Positions 52,102 through 61,245 are shown, counted from the first letter of the stretch. The stretch: DNA of 64,000 bases from Thiodubiliella sp900128405 (GCA_963682085.1 OY821614.1:1426001-1490000); one strand, 5' to 3'. Numbers and translations are program-made. The notes: generated from the sequence alone by a model not told the origin.

Positions 52102-52647
52102 ATGAATAATAAAGAAACCAACCTAATTTGGATTGATCTAGAAATGACAGGTTTATTGCCAGAAAAAGATGTGATTATTGAAATTGCCACGATTGTGACA
52201 GATAAAGATTTAAACATTTTGGCAGAAGGCCCGGCACTTGTTATTCATCAAAATGATGAAATTTTAATAGGTATGGATGAATGGAATACCGAACACCACA
52301 CCGCCTCTGGACTGGTTAAGCGTGTCAAAGACAGCAATGTTTCTATACAACAAGCCGAGCAACAAACCATCAAATTTCTCAAAAAATATATAACTGCTGG
52401 CACCTCACCAATGTGTGGCAATACCGTCTGCCAAGATAGGCGTTTTTTATACAACTATATGCCTAAATTAGAAAAGTTTTTCCATTATCGCCATATCGAT
52501 GTTAGCACACTAAAAGAATTAGCAGTGCGCTGGAAACCTGAGGCAAAAATGATTCGTGAGGGAGAATCAGCGCATTTGGCATTGGCTGATATTCGTGATT
52601 CTATTGATGAGCTTAAACATTATAGAAGAACTTTTATTAGAGCTTAG
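52102..52647 (+). CDS. orn: Oligoribonuclease
   Basis: 181 residues from the ATG at 52102 (AGGA 8 bases upstream). DEDDh exonuclease: LIWIDLEMTGLLPEKD (first acidic pair), GNTVCQDRRFLYNYMPKLE, and AHLALADIRDSIDELKHYR (His and Asp). Degrades 2-5 nt RNA and the pGpG product of cyclic-di-GMP; essential in many gammaproteobacteria. Confidence 0.96.
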   Translation: MNNKETNLIWIDLEMTGLLPEKDVIIEIATIVTDKDLNILAEGPALVIHQNDEILIGMDEWNTEHHTASGLVKRVKDSNVSIQQAEQQTIKFLKKYITAGTSPMCGNTVCQDRRFLYNYMPKLEKFFHYRHIDVSTLKELAVRWKPEAKMIREGESAHLALADIRDSIDELKHYRRTFIRA

Positions 52648-52656
52648 TTTTTTTGG

Positions 52657-52662
52657 TATAAT
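52657..52662 (+). promoter_or_regulatory. Extended -10 promoter element
   Basis: TTTGGTATAAT right after the orn stop gives TGnTATAAT. It probably drives the 52741-53487 cassette, leaving a leader of about 70 bases that can fold (AAATGTTAGA with TCTATCATTT). Confidence 0.5.
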
Positions 52663-52740
52663 AATTTTTTTTGAATAAATGTTAGATAAAAAACTTAGTC
52701 TATCATTTACTACTAAAATTAAAAAATAGGAATAAAAAGG

Positions 52741-52941
52741 ATGAAAACAATCTTTCCAACTAAAGAAAGCATTAAATTTGCAAAAGAATCTGCGGAAGAA
52801 ATAGGAAATATTTCTATAACAGCAGAACCAAGGTTTTATTTTGATGTGAAGAGCAAAAACTCAAACTCAATTGACGAGGAATTTCTTATTTCTTTGGAGG
52901 AAGGTAAGCATCTAAATGATAACTTTCTGTCAATTAAATAA
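52741..52941 (+). CDS. Hypothetical protein, 66 residues
   Basis: Not recognised. Charged, soluble and Ser/Glu/Lys rich, with no Cys, no HTH that I can see and no membrane segment. AGG sits just before the ATG. It is followed 15 bases later by the 176-residue gene. A small-then-larger pair with its own promoter resembles a toxin-antitoxin or immunity arrangement in layout only. Confidence 0.55.
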   Translation: MKTIFPTKESIKFAKESAEEIGNISITAEPRFYFDVKSKNSNSIDEEFLISLEEGKHLNDNFLSIK

Positions 52942-52956
52942 TAGTGTATTTTGTTC

Positions 52957-53487
52957 ATGTCTGATCCATTAACAACAATATACAAGTCCGATTACAAAAG
53001 AATGTTAAAGGTATTTACCAAAACCTTGCCTTATGCTTATAAGGGCTATACAGAAATTACAAGTATTCAACAGAATTCAACTATACTACTAGATATTCAA
53101 ACTAATTTTGCAAGGTGTATCAAATTTTACTCAGAAGAAATATTCATTGCAACTTCTTATAAAATCAATGTTTACTTGCGCGATTTTTCAGTAACACCTA
53201 AGGGTTCTATTGATGAGTTTAAAATTATTTTCTTTTTAGCAAAAACTTTGTCTGTTTTCTTGGAAAGAGATGGCTTGAAAACTGCATCAAAAATAGTCCT
53301 TTCAACTATGATTGGCCTTCTTGATGAGAAACTTACACTAGTTAACGCTAAACGCCCAAAACTCACAGAACAAACAATTAACTTAATTCAAGATGGAACT
53401 TTGTTTAAAAAAACAGGAGAAGTTGGACTGTATTTAACTTATAAGTGCCTATATAAATACGCCGAAGAAAATCAAAAAAATCCTTAA
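52957..53487 (+). CDS. Hypothetical protein, 176 residues
   Basis: Not recognised. Read from the ATG at 52957 (MSDPLTTIYKSDYKRMLKVF). Probably alpha-helical and soluble; contains KIIFFLAKTLSVFLERDGLK and ends in a Lys/Asn-rich tail. AT-rich codon use, unlike the flanking trpD, orn and ispE genes. Its 3' end runs into the conserved N-terminal coding region of ispE in another frame, suggesting the cassette was inserted directly against ispE. Confidence 0.55.
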   Translation: MSDPLTTIYKSDYKRMLKVFTKTLPYAYKGYTEITSIQQNSTILLDIQTNFARCIKFYSEEIFIATSYKINVYLRDFSVTPKGSIDEFKIIFFLAKTLSVFLERDGLKTASKIVLSTMIGLLDEKLTLVNAKRPKLTEQTINLIQDGTLFKKTGEVGLYLTYKCLYKYAEENQKNP

Positions 53488-53521
53488 TTCATGGCAATCT
53501 CCTGCAAAAATTAACCTATTT

Positions 53522-54319
53522 TTGCACATCAACTCGAAACGAGCAGATGGTTATCACAACCTACAAACAATTTTCCAATTACTGGATTATTACGATGAAC
53601 TCAGTTTTGACATTAGGCAAGATGGCGTTATAACACGCATTAGTGGTAACGATGGCGTGCCATTAGAGCAAGATTTAATCATTAAAGCAGCCAAAATACT
53701 ACAAAAAGCAACAGGCACCAGTTTGGGTGCTAATATTTCTATCATAAAAAATATTCCCACTGGGGGTGGTTTGGGGGGTGGTAGTTCGAATGCGGCAACG
53801 ACATTAATTGCACTTAATCAATTATGGAACACACAATACTCAACTCAACAATTAGCGGAAATCGGCTTAGCACTGGGTGCTGATGTGCCTATTTTTATTG
53901 CTGGACATAGTGCTTGGGCGGAAGGTGTAGGGGAAATTTTGACACCCATAAACTTGCCAAAACACTATTTTTTAGTGGTCTCTATTGACAAGCATATTTC
54001 AACCAAAGAAATTTTCTTGCATAAAGCATTGACAATGACCCCCATAGTAGGGAAAATACACCCTTTCTCAAAACTAATCAATCCACACAATGATTGTCTT
54101 GAGGCTGCCATGCAGTTGGAAAGTGAAATTTTAGAAGTGTTAACGCATTTAAGATCATCCAAAAACCACTTATACCAGCCGAGAATGACAGGCTCAGGAA
54201 GTTGTGTTTTTGCGGAGTTTAAAGATGAGAAAGATGCTTTGGTAGCATTTAATAATCTACCAAGCAAATGGTCGGGTTTTGTAGCGCAAGCACTCAATAC
54301 CTCGCCGTTATTAACTTAA
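53522..54319 (+). CDS. ispE: 4-diphosphocytidyl-2-C-methyl-D-erythritol kinase
   Basis: GHMP kinase of the non-mevalonate isoprenoid pathway. The ATP loop is PTGGGLGGGSSNAATTLIAL, the catalytic Asp is in GLALGADVPIFIAGHSAWAEG, and the C-terminal MTGSGSCVFAEF is complete. The coordinates begin at a TTG, but the conserved family N-terminus SPAKINLFL with the catalytic Lys lies upstream in the same frame at 53498-53524. The frame is open from 53438 with no ATG, GTG or TTG before that motif. An ATC at 53471 (IKKILNSWQSPAKINLF) is the most natural-looking start. Translation of a working enzyme therefore seems to need a non-standard start. Confidence 0.88.
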   Translation: MHINSKRADGYHNLQTIFQLLDYYDELSFDIRQDGVITRISGNDGVPLEQDLIIKAAKILQKATGTSLGANISIIKNIPTGGGLGGGSSNAATTLIALNQLWNTQYSTQQLAEIGLALGADVPIFIAGHSAWAEGVGEILTPINLPKHYFLVVSIDKHISTKEIFLHKALTMTPIVGKIHPFSKLINPHNDCLEAAMQLESEILEVLTHLRSSKNHLYQPRMTGSGSCVFAEFKDEKDALVAFNNLPSKWSGFVAQALNTSPLLT

Positions 54320-54339
54320 TAGTTAATAACAAACTTAAT

Positions 54340-54414
54340 TGGGCTGTCGCCAAGCGGTAAGGCAACGGGTTTTGATCCCGTCATGCGCAGGTTCAAATCC
54401 TGCCAGCCCAGCCA
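54340..54414 (+). tRNA. tRNA-Gln (TTG anticodon)
   Basis: 75-nt cloverleaf: acceptor TGGGCTG/CAGCCCA, D-arm GCCAAGCGGTAAGGC, anticodon loop TTTTGAT with TTG, T-arm CAGGTTCAAATCCTG, discriminator G and encoded CCA. The ispE-tRNA-Gln-prs order is a familiar gammaproteobacterial arrangement. Confidence 0.95.
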
Positions 54415-54718
54415 ATTTAAAAAAACCTTTAAAACACTTAGTCGTTTAGCTTAACTAAACTTCTTCGTCTTTTAGAAGGTTTTGCACGAGGGTCTTTACA
54501 CCAATAGTATAAATGAGAAAAATTCAGTTTTTATCCTCAAGAATCATTATTTAGCGTTAGCCAAATTAATGGATTTCTCAAACTTTGCCTTGATAAAACT
54601 TAAGACTGGATTTAAAAAATCCCTAAATAAATAAAAGTGGCTTTTTAATGATTATTTTATATTTATACAAAAGTCTCATAGTATAATTCTAACATTTTAA
54701 TGGCTATCAATAATTTCT
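54415..54718. other. Intergenic region before prs with repeat end and promoter
   Basis: No gene seen. A diverged copy of the dispersed repeat end lies at 54647-54677 (TTTATACAAAAGTCTC), followed five bases later by TATAAT at 54682-54687, the likely prs -10. The repeat would therefore contribute the -35 region of prs. Confidence 0.5.
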
Positions 54719-55681
54719 ATGTCCCTTGACAAAATTAAAATTTTTAGCGGTAACGCTAACCCTCAACTTTCTGGCGAAATCATTTCAAATTTAAATGTTG
54801 CACAAGGAAAAGCGCTGGTTGGTCAATTTAGTGATGGAGAATCGCAAGTTGAAATCCTAGAGAATGTACGCGGTTGCGATGTATTCGTCTTACAACCTAC
54901 CTGTGGCCCATCGCCAGCAGAAACTTTAATGGAATTGCTGATTATGGTAGATGCATTAAAACGCTCTTCAGCCGCTAGAATTACAGCGGTTGTTCCTTAT
55001 CTTGGTTATTCTAGGCAAGACCGTCGTTCGCGTTTAACACGCGTGCCAATTACAGCAAAACTGGCTGCAAAAATGATTGAAGCATCTGGTGTTGATAGAA
55101 TTTTAACCATTGATTTACACGCCGACCAAATTCAAGGGTTCTTCAATATTCCCATTGATAATATTTATGCTCAACCAGTATTAATCAAGGATATTCTTGA
55201 GAAAAACTACCGTGATATGATTATAGTATCGCCTGATGTCGGCGGTGTTGTGCGTGCGCGTGCTTCTGCTAAAAAACTAAATGATGCTGATTTGGCAATT
55301 ATTGACAAGCGTCGTCCAGCAGCAAATATGGTTAAAATTATGAATGTGATTGGCGATGTTGAAGGAAAAACTTGTGTGTTAATTGATGATATGGTAGATA
55401 CCGCTGGCACACTTTGTCAAGCGGCTAATATTTTAAAAGAAAAAGGTGCTAAAAAAGTTGTGGCTTATGCCACACACGCTGTTTTATCTGGCAATGCAAT
55501 TGACAATATCAATAATTCAAAATTAGACGAACTTGTGGCTACCAATACCATTCCTTTATCCGATCCAGCAGCTCGTTGTAAAAAAATAAGACAACTGTCT
55601 ATTGCACCAACACTTGCAGAAGTTATTAAGCGTATTAGCGAGGAACAATCTATTAGCACCATCTTTTCTGACTTTGAATAA
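54719..55681 (+). CDS. prs: Ribose-phosphate pyrophosphokinase
   Basis: 320 residues, slightly longer than E. coli Prs (315). Motifs: FSDGESQVEILENVRG, YSRQDRRSRLTRVPITAKL (ATP site), ILTIDLHADQIQGFF, and the PRPP loop CVLIDDMVDTAGTLCQAA. Makes PRPP for nucleotides, His, Trp and NAD; users in this window include trpD and nadC. Confidence 0.97.
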   Translation: MSLDKIKIFSGNANPQLSGEIISNLNVAQGKALVGQFSDGESQVEILENVRGCDVFVLQPTCGPSPAETLMELLIMVDALKRSSAARITAVVPYLGYSRQDRRSRLTRVPITAKLAAKMIEASGVDRILTIDLHADQIQGFFNIPIDNIYAQPVLIKDILEKNYRDMIIVSPDVGGVVRARASAKKLNDADLAIIDKRRPAANMVKIMNVIGDVEGKTCVLIDDMVDTAGTLCQAANILKEKGAKKVVAYATHAVLSGNAIDNINNSKLDELVATNTIPLSDPAARCKKIRQLSIAPTLAEVIKRISEEQSISTIFSDFE

Positions 55682-55774
55682 CAAAAAAATACACTAAAAA
55701 CTTGAATTGTAATAATTACACAAGGGTCTAATGTATAATTATCGTCATTTCGGTCAGTCGTAAAATAATCACTT

Positions 55775-57586
55775 ATGAAATCTACAACAAAAGAACACAA
55801 AAAAGCACTTGAAAAACTCATTATGATTGGCAAGGACAAAGGTTATTTGACCTATGCCGAACTAAATGACTTGCTACCAGAAGATTTATTAACACAAGAT
55901 CAAATCGAGCCAATTGTTACTATTTTAGAAGAATTGGATATTGTTGTTTCTGAAGTCATTCCCGATGCAGATACCCTAGTTGTAGAATCAGGTGCCAAAG
56001 CACAATCAACTTCTGCAGAAGCAGCCGTTGCCGCCTTGGCCGCCCTTGACTCAGAATTTGGCAGAACCACCGACCCAGTTAGAATGTATATGCGTGAAAT
56101 GGGCGTAGTGGACTTACTAGAGCAAGAAGATGAAATTCGCATTGCCAAAGAAATTGAATCGGGTATTTTTGAAATTATGCAAGCAATTACGCTTTATCCA
56201 TCAATTACCGAACACTTTTTTAAGGCACACACACGACTTGAAGAAGGAAAATGTAAAATTACGGATGTTATCATTGGCTACCAAAACGATGCACAAGATT
56301 TTGCCAAGAAAAAAGAAGCCTTTGATGCAGGCGAGTTTGATGATGATGATGAATATGCAGACATGGAAGAAATGGAATATACTGGCCCTGATGAAGAACA
56401 AGTATATGTGCGTTTTAACAAAGTTTCAAAATTGTCTGAAATCTATCAAAATACCAATCAAGAGTGTGGTTTCCGCCACGAAAAGACCATTACTGCACGC
56501 GAAAAGTTATCAACCAGTTTGTCCGACTTGCGTTTAGCGCCAAAATTAGTTACCGCTATGGTAGAGACCATTTGCGACCGTGTTTACGAAGTCAAAAAAC
56601 AGGAAAAAGTTGTACAAAATGCCTGCTTATACGCTGGCATGGAAAGACTACAATTTTTTGAATTATTTACCAACAATGAGACTAACTTTAATTGGTTAAA
56701 AGAAGCCACATTGGATAAAAAAATTGCAGATGCTTTACTTGGCAGTAAAGATGAAATTTATTATGCACAAAAAAATCTTCGTGAATATGAAGAAGAAATG
56801 CAAATCACTATTGTTGAGTTAAAGGCGTTAAACAAACTTTATCGCCGTGGCGACCGCCATGCTAAAAAAGCAAAAGCACAAATGATTGAAGCAAACTTGC
56901 GTTTGGTTATTTCAATCGCTAAAAAATACGCCAACCGTGGTTTGCAATTCTTAGATTTAATTCAAGAAGGCAATGTTGGCTTAATGAAAGCAGTTGATAA
57001 GTTTGAATATCGCCGTGGTTATAAATTCTCAACCTATGCAACTTGGTGGATTCGTCAAGCCATTACTCGCTCAATCGCCGACCAAGCACGCACCATCCGC
57101 ATTCCCGTCCATATGATTGAAACCATTAATAAACTCAATCGTGTTAAACGCCAGTTATTACAAAAGTTTGGTCGTGAAGCCACACCTGAAGAGTTATCGG
57201 GAGAGATGGAATTACCAGAATACAAAATTATTAAGATTTTAAAAATTGCCAAAGAACCTTTATCAATGGAAACCCCAGTTGGTGATGATGAAGATTCCAA
57301 TATTGGTGATTTTATTGAAGACACCAATCTTTCTTCCCCCGTAGAAATTACCACCAGAGAAAGCTTAAAAGAAACAACTGGCGATTTACTTGCCAACCTC
57401 TCACCCAGAGAAGCAAAAGTATTAAAAATGCGCTTTGGTATTGATATGAACACCGACCATACTCTAGAAGAAGTAGGTCGTCAATTTGATGTAACGCGTG
57501 AACGCATTCGTCAAATTGAAGCAAAAGCGTTGCGTAAACTTAGACACCCCTCTAGAGCGCACAAATTACAAAGTTTTCTGGAATAA
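55775..57586 (+). CDS. rpoD: RNA polymerase sigma-70 (RpoD)
   Basis: 603 residues. Region 1.1 (GYLTYAELNDLLPEDL), 1.2 (DPVRMYMREMG), the acidic non-conserved region, 2.1-2.4 (KKYANRGLQFLDLIQEGNVG, YKFSTYATWWIRQAITRSI), region 3 (IPVHMIETINKLNR) and 4.2 (EEVGRQFDVTRERIRQIEAK). The primary housekeeping sigma factor. A TATAAT at 55734-55739 precedes it. Followed by tRNA-Ile2, as in E. coli. Confidence 0.98.
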   Translation: MKSTTKEHKKALEKLIMIGKDKGYLTYAELNDLLPEDLLTQDQIEPIVTILEELDIVVSEVIPDADTLVVESGAKAQSTSAEAAVAALAALDSEFGRTTDPVRMYMREMGVVDLLEQEDEIRIAKEIESGIFEIMQAITLYPSITEHFFKAHTRLEEGKCKITDVIIGYQNDAQDFAKKKEAFDAGEFDDDDEYADMEEMEYTGPDEEQVYVRFNKVSKLSEIYQNTNQECGFRHEKTITAREKLSTSLSDLRLAPKLVTAMVETICDRVYEVKKQEKVVQNACLYAGMERLQFFELFTNNETNFNWLKEATLDKKIADALLGSKDEIYYAQKNLREYEEEMQITIVELKALNKLYRRGDRHAKKAKAQMIEANLRLVISIAKKYANRGLQFLDLIQEGNVGLMKAVDKFEYRRGYKFSTYATWWIRQAITRSIADQARTIRIPVHMIETINKLNRVKRQLLQKFGREATPEELSGEMELPEYKIIKILKIAKEPLSMETPVGDDEDSNIGDFIEDTNLSSPVEITTRESLKETTGDLLANLSPREAKVLKMRFGIDMNTDHTLEEVGRQFDVTRERIRQIEAKALRKLRHPSRAHKLQSFLE

Positions 57587-57596
57587 ACTTTTTTTC

Positions 57597-57673
57597 GGGC
57601 CTATAGCTCAGTTGGTTAGAGCAATCGACTCATAATCGATTGGTCCTTGGTTCAAGTCCAAGTAGGCCCACCA
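57597..57673 (+). tRNA. tRNA-Ile2 (CAT anticodon, lysidine type)
   Basis: 77-nt cloverleaf: acceptor GGGCCTA/TAGGCCC, anticodon loop CTCATAA (CAT), encoded CCA. The arm CGACTCATAATCG followed by TTGGTC and TGGTTCAAGTCCA resembles E. coli ileX rather than tRNA-Met, and the place just after rpoD is also that of ileX. It would be the TilS substrate. Confidence 0.85.
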
Positions 57674-58138
57674 TTTTAAAACATTGGTATATTTAATAAG
57701 TTACGAGTATGCCAATGTTTACAAAATCGTAAAGATGGCGTAAGATTAATAAATGCTCTGTTTATCTATTGATTGCAGGGCATTTTTAACTTTATGGATA
57801 AAAAAATCTATCCATTTAGCGTTGAGAAAAATAACCAAAGCCCAAAACAAACACCCAATTGGTATCACACCTTATCTTCAATAATACGACAAAACAACTA
57901 AATTTATTTGAGGATAAAGCCCTATTGATTAATATAATCTCTATAAAGTTTCTTTACTTTATTTGGCATTTGCCTAGATTAGGATACAATAAAAATCTCA
58001 AATCCAATCAAAAAATACAGTTACTTGCAGTTGCCTAAACTTCGGTCATTTCTAGAATAAAAACAAAATTCACACTTGATTAATTATTCAAATCCAGTGG
58101 GGTTAAATTACTTCTTAGCGATAAGGTATGATAGTCGC
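57674..58138. other. Intergenic region after tRNA-Ile2
   Basis: No supported gene. A terminator-like hairpin lies at 57752-57787 (AATGCTCTG with CAGGGCATT, then TTTTT). A second small inverted repeat, ATGGATA/TATCCAT, is at about 57794-57815. A 36-codon frame starting at 57794 has no ribosome site or recognisable product. Confidence 0.5.
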
Positions 58139-58900
58139 ATGAAATTTGACAAAATCCTATCGCAACTTATTGAGTTAACCGCTAAAGTTGGCGATAAAAT
58201 TTTGTCACATTATAAAAATGATTTTAAAATTGAGCTTAAGGCAGATAAAACGCCACTGACTATCGCTGATAAAGAGGCACATCAATCCATTGTTAATGTC
58301 TTGTCTCAATTAACACCAAATACACCCATTTTATCGGAAGAATCTGATGTTGTTGCTTTTGAACAACGCTCAAAATGGCAAGAATATTGGCTGATTGACC
58401 CCTTGGATGGCACACGAGATTTTATAGAGCAAACAGGGGAGTTTTGTATTTGCATTGCTTATATCAAAAATCATCAAGTAATTTTTGGATTGGTTTATGC
58501 GCCACTTGAACGCACGCACTATTACGGTTTTGATAGCAAAGCATATCAACTCCATAACAACCTTAAAACACGCCTTAAAGTGTGTGTGGAAACGCAACCA
58601 TTGCGCGTGGTAACTGGACACTATTCAGCACATAGCACCCACTTGAAAACGCATCTCCAGCAACTTGGCGAGCATCAACTTTCATATTTAGGTAGTGCGC
58701 TAAAATTTTGCAAAATTGCACAAGGTGAATACGACTATTATCCTAAATTTAGCCCTTGTTCTGAATGGGACACAGCAGCAGGTGCTTGTATTTTGCAAAA
58801 TGCAGGAGGTTCTGTTGTTGATATAAATGGCAAATCACTCAGATATAACACCAAAAACGACTTGTTATCGCCCGTATTCTTTGCCTCAGGTAAACCTTAG
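58139..58900 (+). CDS. cysQ: 3'(2'),5'-bisphosphate nucleotidase
   Basis: About 253 residues from the ATG at 58139; a longer reading from 58076 has no conservation. Inositol-monophosphatase-like fold with metal sites PILSEES and IDPLDGTRDFIEQTGEF, and WDTAAGACILQNAGG. CysQ hydrolyses 3'-phosphoadenosine 5'-phosphate from sulfate assimilation. Its end overlaps the convergent nadC. Confidence 0.93.
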   Translation: MKFDKILSQLIELTAKVGDKILSHYKNDFKIELKADKTPLTIADKEAHQSIVNVLSQLTPNTPILSEESDVVAFEQRSKWQEYWLIDPLDGTRDFIEQTGEFCICIAYIKNHQVIFGLVYAPLERTHYYGFDSKAYQLHNNLKTRLKVCVETQPLRVVTGHYSAHSTHLKTHLQQLGEHQLSYLGSALKFCKIAQGEYDYYPKFSPCSEWDTAAGACILQNAGGSVVDINGKSLRYNTKNDLLSPVFFASGKP

Positions 58901-59707
58901 CGATAAATCAATGGCCTGAATATTTTTAGTGATAGCACCGGTAGAAATGCAATTAACACCCGTTTCTGCCACAGCCACAATTGTCTTTTCATCAATATTA
59001 CCAGATGCCTCTAAAGGCAATTTATTGTTCGTTAACTTCACCGCTTGCACTAGATCAACGATTGAAAAATTATCACAAAGCACCCTGTTAATACTAGACA
59101 ACTCTAGCGTTTCGGTAAGTTGTGTCAAATCTTCCACCTCTACAATCAAAGGCAAATTTGGGTATTTAATCTGTGCTAATTGAACCGCATTTTTGATTGA
59201 ACCAGCGGCAATAATATGATTTTCTTTAAGCATAACGCAATCATATAATCCCATGCGATGATTCACCCCACCACCACATTGAACAGCATATTTTTGTGCC
59301 AATCGCAGGCCGGGAATGGTTTTTCTGGTATCTAAAAGCCGAGCATTGGTGTGTGCAATTTTATCCACCAAATACTGGGTTTGTGTTGCTACAGCACTGA
59401 GCGTTTGCAAAAAATTAAGTGCCACTCTTTCCGCACTAATAATCGCCCTAGAGGCACCTGATAAAATGCACAAAACTTGCCCCTGCTTGATGCTATCGCC
59501 ATCATTCAACTGCCACTTAATTTGAATATTACTGTCAAGCGATAAAAAAGCCATTTGTGCATATTCAATCCCACACACAACTGCCGATTCTCTGGCAATA
59601 ATCTGTGCCGATACCACCCCCTCATCCAGCAAACTGGCAGACACATCACCCGCACCAATATCTTCGCTCAATGCCCGTGCAACAATACTACTAACTTGCT
59701 CACTCAT
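58886..59707 (-). CDS. nadC: Quinolinate phosphoribosyltransferase
   Basis: About 273 residues from the ATG at 59707 (MSEQVSSIVARALSEDIGAG). Motifs: ERVALNFLQTLSAVATQT, LLDTRKTIPGLRLAQKYAV, CGGGVNHRMGLYD and LEASGNIDEKTI. Makes nicotinate mononucleotide from quinolinate and PRPP. Overlaps lpxB by 8 bases. Confidence 0.96.
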   Translation of the reverse strand: MSEQVSSIVARALSEDIGAGDVSASLLDEGVVSAQIIARESAVVCGIEYAQMAFLSLDSNIQIKWQLNDGDSIKQGQVLCILSGASRAIISAERVALNFLQTLSAVATQTQYLVDKIAHTNARLLDTRKTIPGLRLAQKYAVQCGGGVNHRMGLYDCVMLKENHIIAAGSIKNAVQLAQIKYPNLPLIVEVEDLTQLTETLELSSINRVLCDNFSIVDLVQAVKLTNNKLPLEASGNIDEKTIVAVAETGVNCISTGAITKNIQAIDLSLRFT

Positions 59708-60791
59708 TGATAAATTCGCCAATAAGTCGTGCTGATTCTGTGCTGGCATTTAAATTAAGTTGTTGATGGATTTTTTTAAATTCTATAGCCAAATTTTGAT
59801 TATCACCGTTTAAAACTGCCATCGCATGCTTGGCAATATTCTCACCCTTCGCATCTTCTTGAATCAACTCTGGCACTAAAGGCTTATTAGCAATGATATT
59901 CGGCAAACTAACCCACTTGGTCTTAACCAATTTGGAAACAATAAAATAACTAAACGCTGATAATTTATACACCACCACCATCGACACACCAATCAACGCC
60001 AATTCCAAAGTAGCCGTCCCAGATGCCACTAAAACCAAATCCGCCAGTGGCATCCGCTGATGTGCATCCCCCGTAGAAATACTCACCTTAGCAGCGGCAC
60101 TCAATGGCTTTGCCCACGCTAATAATTCCTCATTTGCCAATGCTACATGGAAAGTTAATTGTGGGTCTTGCTTTGCCATTATCTCTGTCGCTGCTAACAA
60201 TTCAGGCAACAATCTAGTAACTTCACTCGTGCGTGAACCGGGCATTAGTAAAACCGTTTTGGTGCTTTGATAATGACTTCTAGGATGTAGCATTTCAGCC
60301 AATGGATGCCCAACAAAGACGGCTCGTTGCCCATATTTTTGATAAAAATCCACCTCAAAGGGAAACAAGCACAACACCAAATCGGTTGATTTCTTAATTT
60401 TTTTAATACGCCCTTGACGCCACGCCCACACCGAAGGCGAGATAAAATGCACGGTTTTAATGCCTTGGCGTTTTAACTTTTTCTCAATCACAAAATTAAA
60501 ATCAGGCCCATCCACCCCAATAAACACATCTGGCACATCAGCAGAAAAATATGCAATCATCTTATTACGCAATCGCAATAAAGCAGGCAATTTTCTTAAC
60601 ACCTCACTCAACCCCATCACATTCACCTGCCGCTGATCCCACAACTGCGTGCAACCAGCCTCACGCATTTTTTCACCCACCAGCCCCTGTATTTGCACAG
60701 TATCATCTTGTGCCTTTAATGCAGCCACCAGTTTAGCACCGATTAAATCCCCCGAAGTCTCAGCAGCACTAATTGCAATCTTAAGCGCCAT
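59700..60791 (-). CDS. lpxB: Lipid-A-disaccharide synthase
   Basis: 363 residues. GT-B glycosyltransferase joining lipid X to UDP-diacylglucosamine. Motifs: AAETSGDLIGAKLVAAL, FIGVDGPDFNF, HFISPSVWAWRQGRIKKI, LLMPGSRTSEVTRLLP and VASGTATLELALIGV. Lies between yhbY and nadC; other lpx genes are not adjacent. Confidence 0.96.
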   Translation of the reverse strand: MALKIAISAAETSGDLIGAKLVAALKAQDDTVQIQGLVGEKMREAGCTQLWDQRQVNVMGLSEVLRKLPALLRLRNKMIAYFSADVPDVFIGVDGPDFNFVIEKKLKRQGIKTVHFISPSVWAWRQGRIKKIKKSTDLVLCLFPFEVDFYQKYGQRAVFVGHPLAEMLHPRSHYQSTKTVLLMPGSRTSEVTRLLPELLAATEIMAKQDPQLTFHVALANEELLAWAKPLSAAAKVSISTGDAHQRMPLADLVLVASGTATLELALIGVSMVVVYKLSAFSYFIVSKLVKTKWVSLPNIIANKPLVPELIQEDAKGENIAKHAMAVLNGDNQNLAIEFKKIHQQLNLNASTESARLIGEFINE

Positions 60792-60797
60792 TGACCG

Positions 60798-61100
60798 CTA
60801 TTTTCTCGGCAAAATAATCTGTGGATCTTCATCAAATGCACGATAAATCACCATCACATTACCAATCACCTGCACCAAATTCGCCTGAGTAATATCAACA
60901 ATTTTATCAATCATCGCCTGCTTGCTCTCTCTATCACTCGCACGAATTTTGATTTTCAACAACTCATGTTTAGTCATCGTCAATGCCAATTCCGCCACCA
61001 CCGACTCACTCAGCCCATGCTGTCCGACCATCACCACAGGTTTTAGGCTGTGTCCACGAGCCCGTAAGAATTTTTTTTGATTGTTTGTTAGTTTTTTCAT
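60798..61100 (-). CDS. yhbY: CRM-domain RNA-binding protein YhbY
   Basis: 100 residues, one CRM domain: LTNNQKKFLRARGHSLKPVV, the GQHGLSE loop (GxxG type) and VQVIGNVMVIYR. Associates with pre-50S ribosomal particles in E. coli. Six bases upstream of lpxB. Confidence 0.94.
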   Translation of the reverse strand: MKKLTNNQKKFLRARGHSLKPVVMVGQHGLSESVVAELALTMTKHELLKIKIRASDRESKQAMIDKIVDITQANLVQVIGNVMVIYRAFDEDPQIILPRK

Positions 61101-61245
61101 TTAGTAATCTATTGTTTGTTTAAATAAGCAGTTAAATTTTATTGGCAACATATTACAAATAATAAATACCAATAAGTCAAACCCTATTCAAATGATTTTG
61201 CCATCATTTGCACCCCAAAAATGGCTTATTTGCCATCATCCCATT

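Noticed and set aside
53490..53522. Suspected frameshift at the start of ispE
   Set aside because: Careful reading shows the SPAKINLFL motif and the rest of ispE are in the same frame; only the start codon is missing.
57794..57904. 36-codon frame downstream of tRNA-Ile2
   Set aside because: No ribosome site, no recognisable product, and it overlaps inverted-repeat sequence.
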